Shown: positions 35,964 to 45,801, counted from the first letter of the stretch. The stretch is DNA of 64,000 nt from Methanobacteriota archaeon (GCA_009758405.1 WSBC01000004.1:178634-242633), one strand, 5' to 3'. Notes: generated from the letters alone by a model not told the origin. Numbers and translations are program-made.

Positions 35964-37795
35964 ACAAATTTTACCCTCTTTGATAAAAGATAATCCTCAT
36001 TCAACCTTTTTACTGGCTTTCCCCTTATTTTTTCTCTTAATTCATCGATGAAATCAATGAGTGGTATTTCTCTTGTTTTATCCAAATACCTGTCTCTCAC
36101 ATTTAGAATTTTTTGGGATATCTCTTTATCGCCAATCACAACTATATATGGTATCCATTCCATCTCTGCCTCCCTCACCTTTTTCTGCATTGTAATCTCC
36201 CTGTCATCAACATCTACCCTTATTCCCTCTTTTTCAAAATTTTTTCCTATCTCTATTGCCTTTTCTAAATGTTTTTCTGAAACTGGAATAATTCTAACCT
36301 GAATTGGTGAAATCCAGAATGGGAATACTGGTTTCTTCCCTTCCTTCTTCATAAATTCTGCTTTTTCAAGCATTGCGTATATTACCCTTTCTATTGCTCC
36401 ACTAGGGGAACAATGAAGTATAAGGGGATATTCCCTGTTGCCATTCTCATTAATATATGTTATGTTGAATCTTTTTGCATTGTCCACATCTATCTGCACA
36501 GTGCTTAGAGCTGCAGCCTTTTTTGTATTATCCACAAAATTGAATTCAAACTTTAGAACAAAATAGAAAAATTTCTCTTCCCAGAACTGGACAAGTATGG
36601 GTTTTTTTACAAAACTACCAAGATCTTTTATGAAATTTTCGTTTTCCCTGTAAAAATCCGATGTAAACCTAACAGCCACTTCATAATCATTTAGATCAAG
36701 ACCAAAGTCCTTAAGGACAGATATTGAAAGTTTGAACTGTCTTAGAAATTCCTCCTTTGCCTTCTCTATATCTGGAACAAAGGTATGCATGTCTGGCATT
36801 GTAAATGCCCTCAACCTTCTCAGACCAACAAGTTCACCGTGCTTTTCCCTCCTGAATGAATATCTTGTCAGTTCATAAAGCCTCAGTGGCAAATTCTTAT
36901 AGGTGATCAATGCATCCTTGGCAATTAGGAATTGGCCAAAACATGCAGAAAACCTTAAAAAGTATCTGTCCTCCCCTGAGAGGACTGTATATTGTCTTGC
37001 TGGAAATCTTTGAAGATAACTCTTTAGTGCAGGATGCTCATAATCATACATTATTGGTGTTTCTACCTCCATTGCACCATAATCAATTACATAGTTTGTT
37101 ACAAGATTTTCAGCAAGGGATTTTATCAATTTTCCCCTTGGATAATACCTAAGGTTTCCTGAATCACTTCCCTCTTCATAATCCGCTATCTCAAGTGAGC
37201 GCATATATTTAACATGTGGTGGAACATCCACAACTGCCCTGGTTCCAGATATCTCATAGCTTACAAAATCCCTCAATTTTTCATAACCTGTGAAATCAAA
37301 ATTATCAATATCAAAAAGGTTACCTTCATAAAGTATTTTCCAATAAGTTTTAATTGTAGTTTCCTTTTTAAGTGCCTCGGGCTCTTCTTCGCCCCCTATT
37401 TGTTTAGAGAGCTCGGATAAGGGATGACCCTTACATGAAATTGTAAAACTTTTATACCAACCAAAGGGGGCCCTATGGACATCATATTTATCCTTTAATC
37501 CAAGTTCAATCAAGGTAAGGATTTTTTTTGCGGTTTCTGGGTCTGAAAGGTCTGAACTCAGATGGGCATATGGGTATATAACTAGCCTTTTTGCGTTTAC
37601 CTTCTCGGCAACATCAACAATCTCATCTATTGCCTTCCTTGCAACATTTTCATCATCCTTCCTTTCTACGGATATAAATGATACAAGGCAATCTTCAACC
37701 CTTTCCCATTCCTTTGTAAATTTTTCAGCAGCCTCAACTGCCTTTTCCTTAACTCTATACTCAATGAAATCCGAATGTATGAAGAGTATCCTCAT
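35960..37795 (-). CDS. thrS: Threonyl-tRNA synthetase, archaeal type
   Basis: This 611-residue class II synthetase has the archaeal N-terminal editing domain (residues ~1-140, D-aminoacyl-tRNA deacylase fold, beginning [13 protein letters not shown]). The catalytic core contains motif 2 (RRXXX around [11 protein letters not shown]), the zinc ligands C in FSACFGQF and H in LHCSPSG, and motif 3 [11 protein letters not shown]. The C-terminal anticodon domain ([16 protein letters not shown]) follows. The length matches complete archaeal ThrRS, so editing and aminoacylation are on one chain. Confidence 0.97.
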   Translation of the reverse strand: MRILFIHSDFIEYRVKEKAVEAAEKFTKEWERVEDCLVSFISVERKDDENVARKAIDEIVDVAEKVNAKRLVIYPYAHLSSDLSDPETAKKILTLIELGLKDKYDVHRAPFGWYKSFTISCKGHPLSELSKQIGGEEEPEALKKETTIKTYWKILYEGNLFDIDNFDFTGYEKLRDFVSYEISGTRAVVDVPPHVKYMRSLEIADYEEGSDSGNLRYYPRGKLIKSLAENLVTNYVIDYGAMEVETPIMYDYEHPALKSYLQRFPARQYTVLSGEDRYFLRFSACFGQFLIAKDALITYKNLPLRLYELTRYSFRREKHGELVGLRRLRAFTMPDMHTFVPDIEKAKEEFLRQFKLSISVLKDFGLDLNDYEVAVRFTSDFYRENENFIKDLGSFVKKPILVQFWEEKFFYFVLKFEFNFVDNTKKAAALSTVQIDVDNAKRFNITYINENGNREYPLILHCSPSGAIERVIYAMLEKAEFMKKEGKKPVFPFWISPIQVRIIPVSEKHLEKAIEIGKNFEKEGIRVDVDDREITMQKKVREAEMEWIPYIVVIGDKEISQKILNVRDRYLDKTREIPLIDFIDELREKIRGKPVKRLNEDYLLSKRVKFV

Positions 37796-37881
37796 TAAGG
37801 ATCAAAAAAATGAATATTGTATAAAAATATTTCCAATATGGATTGAACAAAATTTAATAATACCCATTATTATTTTCATTT

Positions 37882-38169
37882 ATGGGATTCAGTAAAAGTC
37901 CTGTAGAAATGAACAGGGTAAAAAAATTTAACAAGGATGAGATTTTGATGGCAATAAGGGAAGACATTGCAGCTGAAATTGATGCTATTAACCTATACCT
38001 TTCCCAAGCAACCCTAATTGATGATGAATTTGTAAAGTCAGTATTGATTGATATTGCAAACGAAGAAAAGGTTCATCTTGGTGAATTTTTAAGTGTTTTA
38101 GAAAAACTTGATCCTGAACAGGTAAAGGCAATAAAAAAGGGAAAAGAAGAAACAAAAGAATTTGAATAA
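37882..38169 (+). CDS. Half-length ferritin-like protein (EncFtn-like pattern)
   Basis: This 95-residue two-helix protein carries one half of a diiron four-helix bundle. AAEIDAINLYLSQA and, about 30 residues later, NEEKVHLGEF give the E-x6-Y and E-x2-H iron-ligand spacing. The pattern recalls encapsulated ferritins (EncFtn), which assemble as head-to-tail dimers to build the ferroxidase site. No encapsulin gene lies in the window. A short rubrerythrin-family protein is the other possibility. It is coupled to the following MFS gene through a shared TAATG. Confidence 0.68.
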   Translation: MGFSKSPVEMNRVKKFNKDEILMAIREDIAAEIDAINLYLSQATLIDDEFVKSVLIDIANEEKVHLGEFLSVLEKLDPEQVKAIKKGKEETKEFE

Positions 38170-39377
38170 TGTTATCTTGGTTAGAAAAACAGGGAAAAAT
38201 ACTACTTATTACAAAGGCAGTCAGGGTATTTTCATACGGCTTCATGAGCCTTGTTATACCATTTTATCTTAGGTATTTGAATTTCTCCCTGGAGTTTATA
38301 GGTATAGTTATTACAATATCATTGCTCTCTGGCGTTTTTTTTAATATTTTTGTCGGTGTCTATGGGGATCTTCTTGGAAGGAGGAGGAGCCTTCAGTTAT
38401 TTTCAATATTCATGATAATATCATCAATTCTTTTTATAGTTGGTAATTTGGCATCAATTGTACTTGCTTCCATTTTTGGGGTGATAAGTGTTACTGGAAC
38501 GGAAACAGGCCCATTTTTGAGCATTGAGCAGGCAGCACTTACAAAATTTACTGGGAATGAAAAAAGGACATTGACTTTTTCATTTTACAACTTTATAGGA
38601 TATACCTTCTCAGCGCTGGGATCCCTTTTTTCTGGATTGCCAGGGTTATTTTTATCTCAAAGTATATCATTCATGATTCTTCTTCTCGTATTCGGATCCA
38701 TTGGCCTTTTATTGTTATACCTCTATTCAATATTGGGCGATTCACTTGAGGTTAAATCTGAAAAGGTAAGAATAACTTTAACACCAGAGACAAAGAAAAT
38801 TATGATAAAGCTTTCCATTCTATTTTCAATAGATGCATTCGGTGGAGGCTTTATAATTCAATCAATACTCAGTCTCTGGTTCAGAATAAGATTTAACATA
38901 ATGCTTAGTGATCAGGCCTGGATATTTTTTATTGGAGGAATTATAACTGCGCTATCATTTTTCCTTGCCGAAAGGATTGCAAGGAGGATAGGACTTTTGA
39001 ATACCATGGTCTTCACACACATACCAAGCAATGTTTTTCTCCTTTTAATAGCATTTGCAAACACACCTATTGTTGCAATAATTCTTCTTTTCCTAAGACA
39101 GTCCCTATCCCAGATGGACGTACCCACGAGACAGTCATATATGATGGCAATAGTAAGGCCAGAGGAAAGGGTATCGTTGTCATCCGCTACAAACATACCA
39201 AGGGCAATTGCGCAGGCAAGTAGTCCATATTTATCCACCTATTCCCTTGCAGTTGGGATCCTATCACTTCCTTTTTTACTTTCCGGATCCTTGAAAATTA
39301 TCTATGATATTTTGATTTTTATTACCTTCAGGAATATTAAGCCACCAGAGGAGCTTGAAAAAGAGAAACATTCATAA
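38169..39377 (+). CDS. MFS-family transporter
   Basis: This 402-residue membrane protein has about twelve hydrophobic segments. The MFS cytoplasmic loop signature GDLLGRRRSLQLFS lies between TM2 and TM3, and the corresponding second-half loop is AERIARRIGLLNT. The substrate is unknown. Its ATG overlaps the stop of the half-ferritin gene (TAATG), which may link it to metal or redox physiology. Confidence 0.88.
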   Translation: MLSWLEKQGKILLITKAVRVFSYGFMSLVIPFYLRYLNFSLEFIGIVITISLLSGVFFNIFVGVYGDLLGRRRSLQLFSIFMIISSILFIVGNLASIVLASIFGVISVTGTETGPFLSIEQAALTKFTGNEKRTLTFSFYNFIGYTFSALGSLFSGLPGLFLSQSISFMILLLVFGSIGLLLLYLYSILGDSLEVKSEKVRITLTPETKKIMIKLSILFSIDAFGGGFIIQSILSLWFRIRFNIMLSDQAWIFFIGGIITALSFFLAERIARRIGLLNTMVFTHIPSNVFLLLIAFANTPIVAIILLFLRQSLSQMDVPTRQSYMMAIVRPEERVSLSSATNIPRAIAQASSPYLSTYSLAVGILSLPFLLSGSLKIIYDILIFITFRNIKPPEELEKEKHS

Positions 39378-39413
39378 TATAATAATAATATCCCTTTTGA
39401 AAAGGTGTGTAGA

Positions 39414-41615
39414 ATGAAGATACTGGTATGTGTTGCCTGGCCTTATTCGGATGGCCCGCTACATCTTGGGCATATATATGGGGCCTATTTGCCAGCGGAT
39501 ATATTTGCAAGATATCATAGAATGGTAGGAAATCAGGTTTTGATGGTATCCGGAAGTGATGAGCACGGCACACCCATAACATTTGTGGCAGAAAGGGAAG
39601 GTGTATCACCTGCAGAAATTTCAGAGAGATATCATAGAATAAATTCACAGATATTTGAAAAACTAGGTATAACCTTTGACAACTATTCCAGGACTTCATC
39701 TCAAAATCATAAGGAGGTAGTAAGGGATTTCTTCATGAGGTTATACAATAATGGATATATATATGAGGGTGAGATGATCTCCCCCTATTGTCCTAAATGC
39801 AAAAGGTTTCTTCCAGACAGGTATGTAGAGGGTACATGCCCTTACTGCGGGTACGAACATGCAAGAGGGGATCAGTGCGACAACTGTGGTAGGACACTTG
39901 ACCCCCAGGATCTAATAAATCCAAGGTGCAGAATATGTGGGAGCACTCCCGAATTCAAAAAGACAAAACACCTATTTTTCTCGCTGAGTAAGTTTGAGGA
40001 GCCCCTCAAGGAATGGATCTCTTCAAAAGACTATTGGAGAGAAAATGTAAGGAAATTTTCATACAATTTTATTAGTTCAGGGCTGAAGGACAGGGCCATT
40101 ACAAGGGATATTGACTGGGGTGTTGAGGTACCATTGCCAGGATACGAGGGAAAGAGAATATATGTATGGTTTGAAGCTGTTATAGGATATCTTTCATCAA
40201 CGATTGAATATTCTAAAAAAATTGGAAAAGAAGACCTTTGGAAGGATTTCTGGCTAGATGAAAATGCAAGGCATTACTACTTCATAGGTAAGGATAATAT
40301 ACCATTTCATACAATAATATGGCCAGCAATGTTGATGGCACATGGGGAACTCGTACTTCCATTTGATGTGCCAGCAAATGAATATTTAAGGCTAGAGGGT
40401 GGAAAATTTTCAAAAAGTGCTGGTTACGGTATATTTATGCCACAAATACTTGAAAAATTCGATCCGGATATGGTAAGATTTTACAGTGCATTAAATCTCC
40501 CGGAGATTCATGATTCAGATTTTTCCTGGGATGATTTCTATTCTAAGGTAAATACAGAGTTAATTGACAAATTTGGTAATTTTGTAAACAGGGTTTTAAA
40601 ATTCACCAAATCAAAATATGGAAGAATACCTCCAATGTATGAACTTGACGATGATGATTACCTTGCCATTAACAAGATTAGGGAAACAGGGGAAAATATG
40701 GCCAAGTTGATAGAAAAGGTGGAGCTTAAAAAGGCACTTAAGGAATGGCTCTCACTTGTATACTTTGGAAATCAATATTTTGATAAATCTGCACCCTGGG
40801 ACATATGTAAAAATGATGATAAAAAGTGTTCTACGAAGCTTCACATTTCATTAATGATAGTTAAGTCGCTGGCCATATACGGTTATCCATATATACCTTT
40901 TACATCCCAAAGAATATGGAAGATGTTAGGGAATAGGGATGATATATCCTCATATAAATGGATAGATGCAATAAGTCCCCTTGAAGAATATCATATACAG
41001 GAACCAGAGATACTTTTTAAAAAGCTCACATTCATTAATTTTGAAAACTGGCAAAAACTTGACATAAGGGTGGGAAAAATAATTGAGGTAAAGGATCATC
41101 CCAATGCTGACAGGCTATATCTTTTGAAGGTATCTTTGGGTGATGAAACAAGAAACCTTGTTGCAGGTCTTAAGGCATACTATGCTCCAGAGGAGCTAAT
41201 GGGAAAATTTGTCCTTTTGCTTTACAACCTGGAACCTGCAGAAATAAGGGGAATAATATCACAGGGTATGTTACTTGCAGCCGATGATGGAAAAAATGTT
41301 TCACTTTTAACACCTACAGAAAAAATACCTGGTAAAAGGGTAATCATTAAGGATTTTCAGCCCAAAAATAGTGAAATAATAAAGCATAAGGATTTTTCTA
41401 AAATGAGGTTCGAGGTAGTCAGGGTAGAGACTACAGGAGTAAAGCCTTTATTAAAGGGTAGCAAGGATTATACTGTTGAAGAAAACATTGATGACGATTT
41501 AATAGGGAAGGAGTTAGTTTTATTCTTTGAAGGCAACACACCATTTATTTTAAGAACTGAAAATGGATTGATTTTAACTGATAGAATCGTAGATCCTGGA
41601 GCCAGGATAAGATGA
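39414..41615 (+). CDS. metG: Methionyl-tRNA synthetase with C-terminal tRNA-binding domain
   Basis: The protein has ~733 residues. The HIGH equivalent is HLGH in VAWPYSDGPLHLGH and the KMSKS equivalent is KFSKS. Zinc-binding Cys pairs (CPKC, CPYC, CDNC, CRIC) form the two-knuckle insert. Residues ~545-650 form the EMAP/Trbp111 OB-fold (LDIRVGKIIEVKDHPNADRLY). About 80 more residues follow (KDFSKMRFEVVRVETTG to the end), an extension I do not recognise. I start at ATG 39414, since an in-frame GTG nine bases earlier adds only three residues. Confidence 0.96.
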   Translation: MKILVCVAWPYSDGPLHLGHIYGAYLPADIFARYHRMVGNQVLMVSGSDEHGTPITFVAEREGVSPAEISERYHRINSQIFEKLGITFDNYSRTSSQNHKEVVRDFFMRLYNNGYIYEGEMISPYCPKCKRFLPDRYVEGTCPYCGYEHARGDQCDNCGRTLDPQDLINPRCRICGSTPEFKKTKHLFFSLSKFEEPLKEWISSKDYWRENVRKFSYNFISSGLKDRAITRDIDWGVEVPLPGYEGKRIYVWFEAVIGYLSSTIEYSKKIGKEDLWKDFWLDENARHYYFIGKDNIPFHTIIWPAMLMAHGELVLPFDVPANEYLRLEGGKFSKSAGYGIFMPQILEKFDPDMVRFYSALNLPEIHDSDFSWDDFYSKVNTELIDKFGNFVNRVLKFTKSKYGRIPPMYELDDDDYLAINKIRETGENMAKLIEKVELKKALKEWLSLVYFGNQYFDKSAPWDICKNDDKKCSTKLHISLMIVKSLAIYGYPYIPFTSQRIWKMLGNRDDISSYKWIDAISPLEEYHIQEPEILFKKLTFINFENWQKLDIRVGKIIEVKDHPNADRLYLLKVSLGDETRNLVAGLKAYYAPEELMGKFVLLLYNLEPAEIRGIISQGMLLAADDGKNVSLLTPTEKIPGKRVIIKDFQPKNSEIIKHKDFSKMRFEVVRVETTGVKPLLKGSKDYTVEENIDDDLIGKELVLFFEGNTPFILRTENGLILTDRIVDPGARIR

Positions 41616-42250
41616 TGAGACTTGATATTCACATACATTCAAAGTATTCTGAAGATGGAACTATGGACCCTGAAGAAATCATTAAAATTGCAAGGAAGGC
41701 TGGTCTTGATGGCATAGCAATTACAGACCACAATACAATGAATGCCTACAATAATCTAAGACCAAAGGATGTCCTTTTAATTAAAGGTGTGGAGGTTTCA
41801 AGCTGCTGTGGCCATATATTAGCCTTGGGAGTGCAAGAGAACATTAAAAAAGGACTTTCTATAGAGGAAACCATAGATAGGATAAGGGAGCAAGGAGGTA
41901 TTGCAATAGCCGCACACCCGTATAGGTTTTGGTCTGGCCTGGGTGAAAAAAATACAATGAACGGAAAATTCGATGCAATAGAGATCTTAAACGGAAGGTC
42001 TTTTAAAAAGGATAATAAAAGGGCAGAGATTCTTGCAAAAAAGATGAATTTGCCGGGGACAGCTGGAAGCGATGCCCATTTTTCATATGAGATTGGAAAG
42101 GCCTGGATAGAGGTTGATGATGATCCTATTTTGGCAATAAAAAGGAATGAAATTAAGATAGGTGGCGGATCTAGAACATTTGGTGAAACTATCCTCTATG
42201 TTTATAGATCCATTACACTGTGGGCAGGAAGGGGATTCAGGAGGATCTAA
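41612..42250 (+). CDS. PHP-domain metal-dependent phosphoesterase
   Basis: This 212-residue protein of the PHP superfamily has the first metal motif DIHIHSKYSEDG, then ITDHNT, a GVEVSSCCGHILAL segment, AIAAHPYR, and the terminal GSDAHF. The enzyme would hydrolyse a phosphodiester or phosphate, and the substrate is unknown. It is close to the TrpH/YciV and PHP-C archaeal stand-alone forms. The start overlaps the metG stop (ATGATGA), so it is translationally coupled. Confidence 0.87.
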   Translation: MMRLDIHIHSKYSEDGTMDPEEIIKIARKAGLDGIAITDHNTMNAYNNLRPKDVLLIKGVEVSSCCGHILALGVQENIKKGLSIEETIDRIREQGGIAIAAHPYRFWSGLGEKNTMNGKFDAIEILNGRSFKKDNKRAEILAKKMNLPGTAGSDAHFSYEIGKAWIEVDDDPILAIKRNEIKIGGGSRTFGETILYVYRSITLWAGRGFRRI

Positions 42251-42720
42251 GGACCGACATGCATCATTTCAAAGTACTGATCATAATCCTCAAACTTCAT
42301 TGATATCTCCTTTTCAGCCTCTAGAAAATAATAATGGGACATTTCTACAGAGCTGAGGTATCTCATAAGCGCTCCAGTTTCATAATCAAGTTTTTCTGCT
42401 ATCTCAGAATAGAATTTTGATGTCTCCTTTTCTACATTCATTGCCTGAATTAATAGTCTAGAGATAGGATCTCCTTCCTTAATGTTAATTTCTGGTAATG
42501 GAACCTTAGTACTTTCGGGTATATTTATTTCCTCCCCAGGAAATTTCATTTTAATTATGTTCTCAATAAGCACTTTATGTTTTGCCTCCTCATTGGCAAG
42601 GAACTCCAATTTTTCCTTTAAAAGCGCATTTTTCACCTTTTTTGAATATTCGCTGTATATTCTGTTTGAATCTATCTCCGCCCTCAATGCCATTTCCAAT
42701 AACTCTTTTAGATTTGCCAT
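42247..42720 (-). CDS. Rubrerythrin/ferritin-like diiron protein without rubredoxin domain
   Basis: This ~157-residue four-helix protein has ligand patterns in both halves: EIDSNRIYSEYSKKV with EEAKHKVLIE, and EKETSKFYSEIAEK with EMSHYYFLEAE. These are the E-x6-Y and E-x2-H pairs of erythrin-type ferritin-like domains. It lacks the C-terminal rubredoxin, so it may be a sulerythrin-like peroxide or oxygen scavenger. I start at ATG 42720; a TTG at 42729 is in frame. The gene diverges from the LutB-like gene. Confidence 0.8.
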   Translation of the reverse strand: MANLKELLEMALRAEIDSNRIYSEYSKKVKNALLKEKLEFLANEEAKHKVLIENIIKMKFPGEEINIPESTKVPLPEINIKEGDPISRLLIQAMNVEKETSKFYSEIAEKLDYETGALMRYLSSVEMSHYYFLEAEKEISMKFEDYDQYFEMMHVGP

Positions 42721-42728
42721 ATTAAACA

Positions 42729-42766
42729 ATTATCATCAAGTGTTTAAAAGATTTTGCCATGATAAT
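42729..42766. promoter_or_regulatory. Inverted repeat between rubrerythrin-like and LutB-like genes
   Basis: ATTATCAT at 42729-42736 and ATGATAAT at 42759-42766 form perfect 8-bp inverted arms 22 bases apart, and a further ATGATA follows at 42773. The pair spans the divergent promoter region, so it could serve a regulator such as the winged-helix protein encoded at 43900-44478. The role is inferred from position. Confidence 0.4.
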
Positions 42767-42795
42767 ATATATATGATAGATTTAATTTTACTTTG

Positions 42796-43908
42796 ATGTT
42801 TCATGATGTTCATAAAAAGATTTTAAGGGCACTTGAGACCCAGGATCTAAGGAAGGGCTCAAAGGAAAGCACCAAGAATGAGCTTACTAACAGAATAAAT
42901 GCGATAAAAAAATTTGAAAAAATACATGTATGGCGGAAGGAGTTAAGGGAGGCAAAAAAATCAATAATAGATAATTTTGATTTTTATATAGATAAATTTA
43001 AAAATAATGTGGAGAAACGGGGATTTATTTTTCATTATGCTGAGAATTCAGATGAGGCAAGAAAAATTATCCTGGATATACTTAAGGGTTCAAGGCTTGT
43101 GGTAAAAAGCAAGAGTATGGTAGGTGAGGAGATTTCATTAAGGGATTTTCTTGAGGAAAATGGTATTGAGGTATATGAAACTGATCTAGGTGAATTTCTT
43201 GTACAAATATCCGGCGGGAAGCCTGCACATATGGTAACTCCTGCAGTAAACATAACTAAAGAAAGGGCATCAACACTTTTAGAGCCATATATTGGAAGAA
43301 GGGAGCTGGAGATAGATAAAATGGTGATGGGTGTAAGGAGATTTATGAGAGAAAAATTTTTTTCTGCTGATGCGGGGATAATAGGTGCAAATTCTTTATC
43401 CATTAATGGAGAGATAGTTTTTATAACAAACGAGGGTAACGGGGCTTTAACACAAATATTACCATCAAGGATCATTTTAATTACATCTATTGAAAAACTA
43501 TTACCTAATCTAGACTATTGCATTAAGGAGGCCTTGGTTCAGACAGTTTATGATGGCTACAGAAACATATCATATATACATATAATAAATAAATCATTTG
43601 ATAAAGATTTTCATATTGTTCTTTTAAATAATAATAGGAACTCATGTGATAATTTTTTAAATGATACTCTTTTATGCATAAAATGCGGTTCATGCCAGCT
43701 TGCCTGTCCAATATTTAAGGAGGTGGATGGAGCCTGGGGCGATATTTATACAGCTGCAATAGGAATACCCTGGACCTATATTACTGGGAATAAAATTATG
43801 GCAAGGGATCTTTCCAATCTTTGTCTTTCCTGTGGCATTTGTTACCAGGTTTGCCCCATGGAAATTAATATTCCAGAATTAATAAGAAAAATAAAAGGTT
43901 TAAGATAG
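42796..43908 (+). CDS. LutB-like LUD-domain iron-sulfur protein
   Basis: This ~370-residue protein has an N-terminal LUD domain (residues ~60-270; segments VVKSKSMVGEEI, FLEENGIEVYETDLGEF, GANSLSINGEIV and TNEGNG) followed by two 4Fe-4S motifs, CIKCGSCQLACP and CLSCGICYQVCP. This is the architecture of LutB/YkgF, a lactate-oxidation subunit, but the C-terminal domain of full LutB (~470 residues) is missing and no lutA or lutC is nearby. Its electron-transfer role and substrate are therefore open. ATG 42796 is chosen over the preceding TTG. Confidence 0.85.
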   Translation: MFHDVHKKILRALETQDLRKGSKESTKNELTNRINAIKKFEKIHVWRKELREAKKSIIDNFDFYIDKFKNNVEKRGFIFHYAENSDEARKIILDILKGSRLVVKSKSMVGEEISLRDFLEENGIEVYETDLGEFLVQISGGKPAHMVTPAVNITKERASTLLEPYIGRRELEIDKMVMGVRRFMREKFFSADAGIIGANSLSINGEIVFITNEGNGALTQILPSRIILITSIEKLLPNLDYCIKEALVQTVYDGYRNISYIHIINKSFDKDFHIVLLNNNRNSCDNFLNDTLLCIKCGSCQLACPIFKEVDGAWGDIYTAAIGIPWTYITGNKIMARDLSNLCLSCGICYQVCPMEINIPELIRKIKGLR

Positions 43909-44478
43909 CTCAAAGAGTTTAAAGAATTCTGGTAATTCATTCTTTACATATATTATTGAAAGGAGAGCGTATATCTCCCTCAATGTATTAAAATCAAGAT
44001 CTTTATTATATTCTAAGAGTTTTTCAAAGGCGAATTTATTTATCATATAAAAATAGTTTTCAAATAGATTTCTATCCTTTATTCTGAAACCCATTTCAAG
44101 AAGTATGTCAAATAGTTTACTTTCCTTCCTCTCCTTCATACTTTTAAGATATGAATCCTTAAAGAATGAGTCTGTTGATATTATGAAAATTTTTGCTGCC
44201 CTTCCATAGTATGCCTCGTAATTTTTACCCTTTCTCTCCTTTTTAACCATCTCCACTAGGCCATAGTATTCAAGCTTTTTTATATGCCTGTGTATATTAG
44301 ATTTATCCTTTTTTAATAACAATGATAATTCTGAAATGCTCATTTCCCTAAATTTAAGAAGTTGCAAAATTGCATTCCTTGTGCTTTCCATTGCCACTTT
44401 AATCGCTATAGGATTTTCGATTATCTCCATATCCTTCATAACGGCAGGATATAAATGCATAAATAATAATTTTTCCAT
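43900..44478 (-). CDS. ArsR-like winged-helix transcriptional regulator
   Basis: In these 192 residues, an N-terminal winged helix (~25-95: STRNAILQLLKFREMSISELSLLLKKDKSNIHRHIKKLEYYGLVE, then the wing KERKGKNYEAYYGR) is followed by a ~100-residue helical domain with no metal-binding cysteines. Met7 (44460) is an alternative start. It overlaps the LutB-like gene by 9 bases in convergent orientation. It may control that gene or the rubrerythrin-like gene, but only proximity suggests this. Confidence 0.82.
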   Translation of the reverse strand: MEKLLFMHLYPAVMKDMEIIENPIAIKVAMESTRNAILQLLKFREMSISELSLLLKKDKSNIHRHIKKLEYYGLVEMVKKERKGKNYEAYYGRAAKIFIISTDSFFKDSYLKSMKERKESKLFDILLEMGFRIKDRNLFENYFYMINKFAFEKLLEYNKDLDFNTLREIYALLSIIYVKNELPEFFKLFELS

Positions 44479-44554
44479 AATCCATAAAATAATGAATTTT
44501 TAAAAAATTCAGGGATTGCATAAATTTGTAATTAATGAATAGAAAAATTAATAT

Positions 44555-44580
44555 ACCTATTTTTTAATATCAAAATAGGT
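44555..44580. promoter_or_regulatory. 26-bp perfect palindrome before a winged-helix gene
   Basis: ACCTATTTT at 44555-44563 and AAAATAGGT at 44572-44580 are exact 9-bp inverted arms with an 8-base spacer. The site ends 8 bases before ATG 44589, and its right arm includes the ribosome site AGGTG. The same AAAATAGGT word occurs at 45787-45795 before the second small regulator. Confidence 0.55.
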
Positions 44581-44588
44581 GATAAAAA

Positions 44589-44936
44589 ATGGAGGCACAG
44601 GTAGAGGAACTATCAACAATTTTAAATCAGTTAGGATTACCAAAAAATGTGGCCAAAACCTTAGCATATTTAAGATATCATGATGATGCTCTTGCTGTGG
44701 ATATTGAATTCAATGCCGGTTTAAGGCAGCCAGAGGTCTCTGTAGCAATACAATATCTTTTAAAAAAGAACTGGATAAAAAAGAAAAATATAAAAAAAGA
44801 AGGAAAGGGTAGACCCGTTAGAATCTACAGACTATCTAAACCCTTTCAGGATATAATAAAGGAAATAGAAGGAGAAAAGAAGGATAGTATATCAAAGATG
44901 GAGATGCTAATGGAAAAGCTCAAGAAATTTTACTGA
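44589..44936 (+). CDS. Small archaeal winged-helix regulator
   Basis: In this 115-residue protein, residues ~15-85 form a winged helix (LGLPKNVAKTLAYLRYHDDALAVDIE, LRQPEVSVAIQYLLKKNWI, wing KEGKGRPVRIYRLSK), the pattern of a small archaeal MarR/TrmB-like family. A C-terminal amphipathic helix (~90-115) probably dimerises. There is no ligand domain. A perfect palindrome lies just upstream, suggesting autoregulation. It overlaps the convergent rpiA end by 17 bases. Confidence 0.8.
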   Translation: MEAQVEELSTILNQLGLPKNVAKTLAYLRYHDDALAVDIEFNAGLRQPEVSVAIQYLLKKNWIKKKNIKKEGKGRPVRIYRLSKPFQDIIKEIEGEKKDSISKMEMLMEKLKKFY

Positions 44937-45588
44937 TTTTTTCCACATTACCATCCGATTTCCCAACAAGGATTAGATCCGCAAGATCCTTAAAGAATCC
45001 TGTTTCAATAACGCCAGGAATCATTTTTATTTTCATTACCATATCTTCAATAGGGTATCTTTCATCTATAAATAAGTCAAAGATATAGTTTCCATTATCA
45101 GTGATAAATGTTTTTTCTCCTCCTCTAATCTTGCCCTTCAGGCCTATATCCTCTATTCTTTTTATCGTTGCCCTGTAGGAAAAAATTAAAATCTCTATAG
45201 GCAAAAATAATCCCTGGAAATTTTTCCTCATTTTTGTTTCATCCACAATTATAATTCTTTTTTTGGAATTATATGCCAATATTTTTTCTCTTGTAAGTGC
45301 CCCTCCACCGCCCTTTATCATTTGTAAATCTCTATTAACCGCATCTGCACCATCTATATATATATCACATTTATCATCAAGTTCTGTTATTCTAAACCCT
45401 TTTTTAATAAGCAACTCCTCAGTCTTCTTTGATGATGGTACAATCTCTAATTTTTTAAAACCCTTCTTCCACATTTCTTCTATAAATATTTCTACAGTTG
45501 TACCGCTGCCCATTCCTAGAACTATATTTTCTTCAATATAATTCAATGCCTCCTTTGAAACTATTCTTTTCATTAAATCCTGATCCAT
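44920..45588 (-). CDS. rpiA: Ribose-5-phosphate isomerase A
   Basis: This ~222-residue enzyme interconverts ribulose 5-phosphate and ribose 5-phosphate. Signature segments are LGMGSGTTVEIFIEE, DIYIDGADAVN, KGGGGALTREKIL (catalytic Glu and Lys) and RGGEKTFITDNGNYIFD. I use ATG 45588; an upstream in-frame ATG at 45636 adds 16 atypical residues, and Met at 45573 is also possible. With transketolase and transaldolase at 58685-61100 it completes much of the non-oxidative pentose route. Confidence 0.94.
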   Translation of the reverse strand: MDQDLMKRIVSKEALNYIEENIVLGMGSGTTVEIFIEEMWKKGFKKLEIVPSSKKTEELLIKKGFRITELDDKCDIYIDGADAVNRDLQMIKGGGGALTREKILAYNSKKRIIIVDETKMRKNFQGLFLPIEILIFSYRATIKRIEDIGLKGKIRGGEKTFITDNGNYIFDLFIDERYPIEDMVMKIKMIPGVIETGFFKDLADLILVGKSDGNVEKISKIS

Positions 45589-45801
45589 AGATAACCAAAT
45601 TGAAAGTTTATATATAGATTTTCTATTTCTTGGCAAGTATTTTTATGAAAAATAAATATTAATTTTGTATTGATGATTTATTAAATAGGTTTAAAATATA
45701 AATAATTGTTTTGAAAATTTTTCATAATATTAAAAATGAAGAGATCATCTAATACCTAAAGGCAAATTTAATCTATGAATTAAATTAAAATAGGTGCATG
45801 T

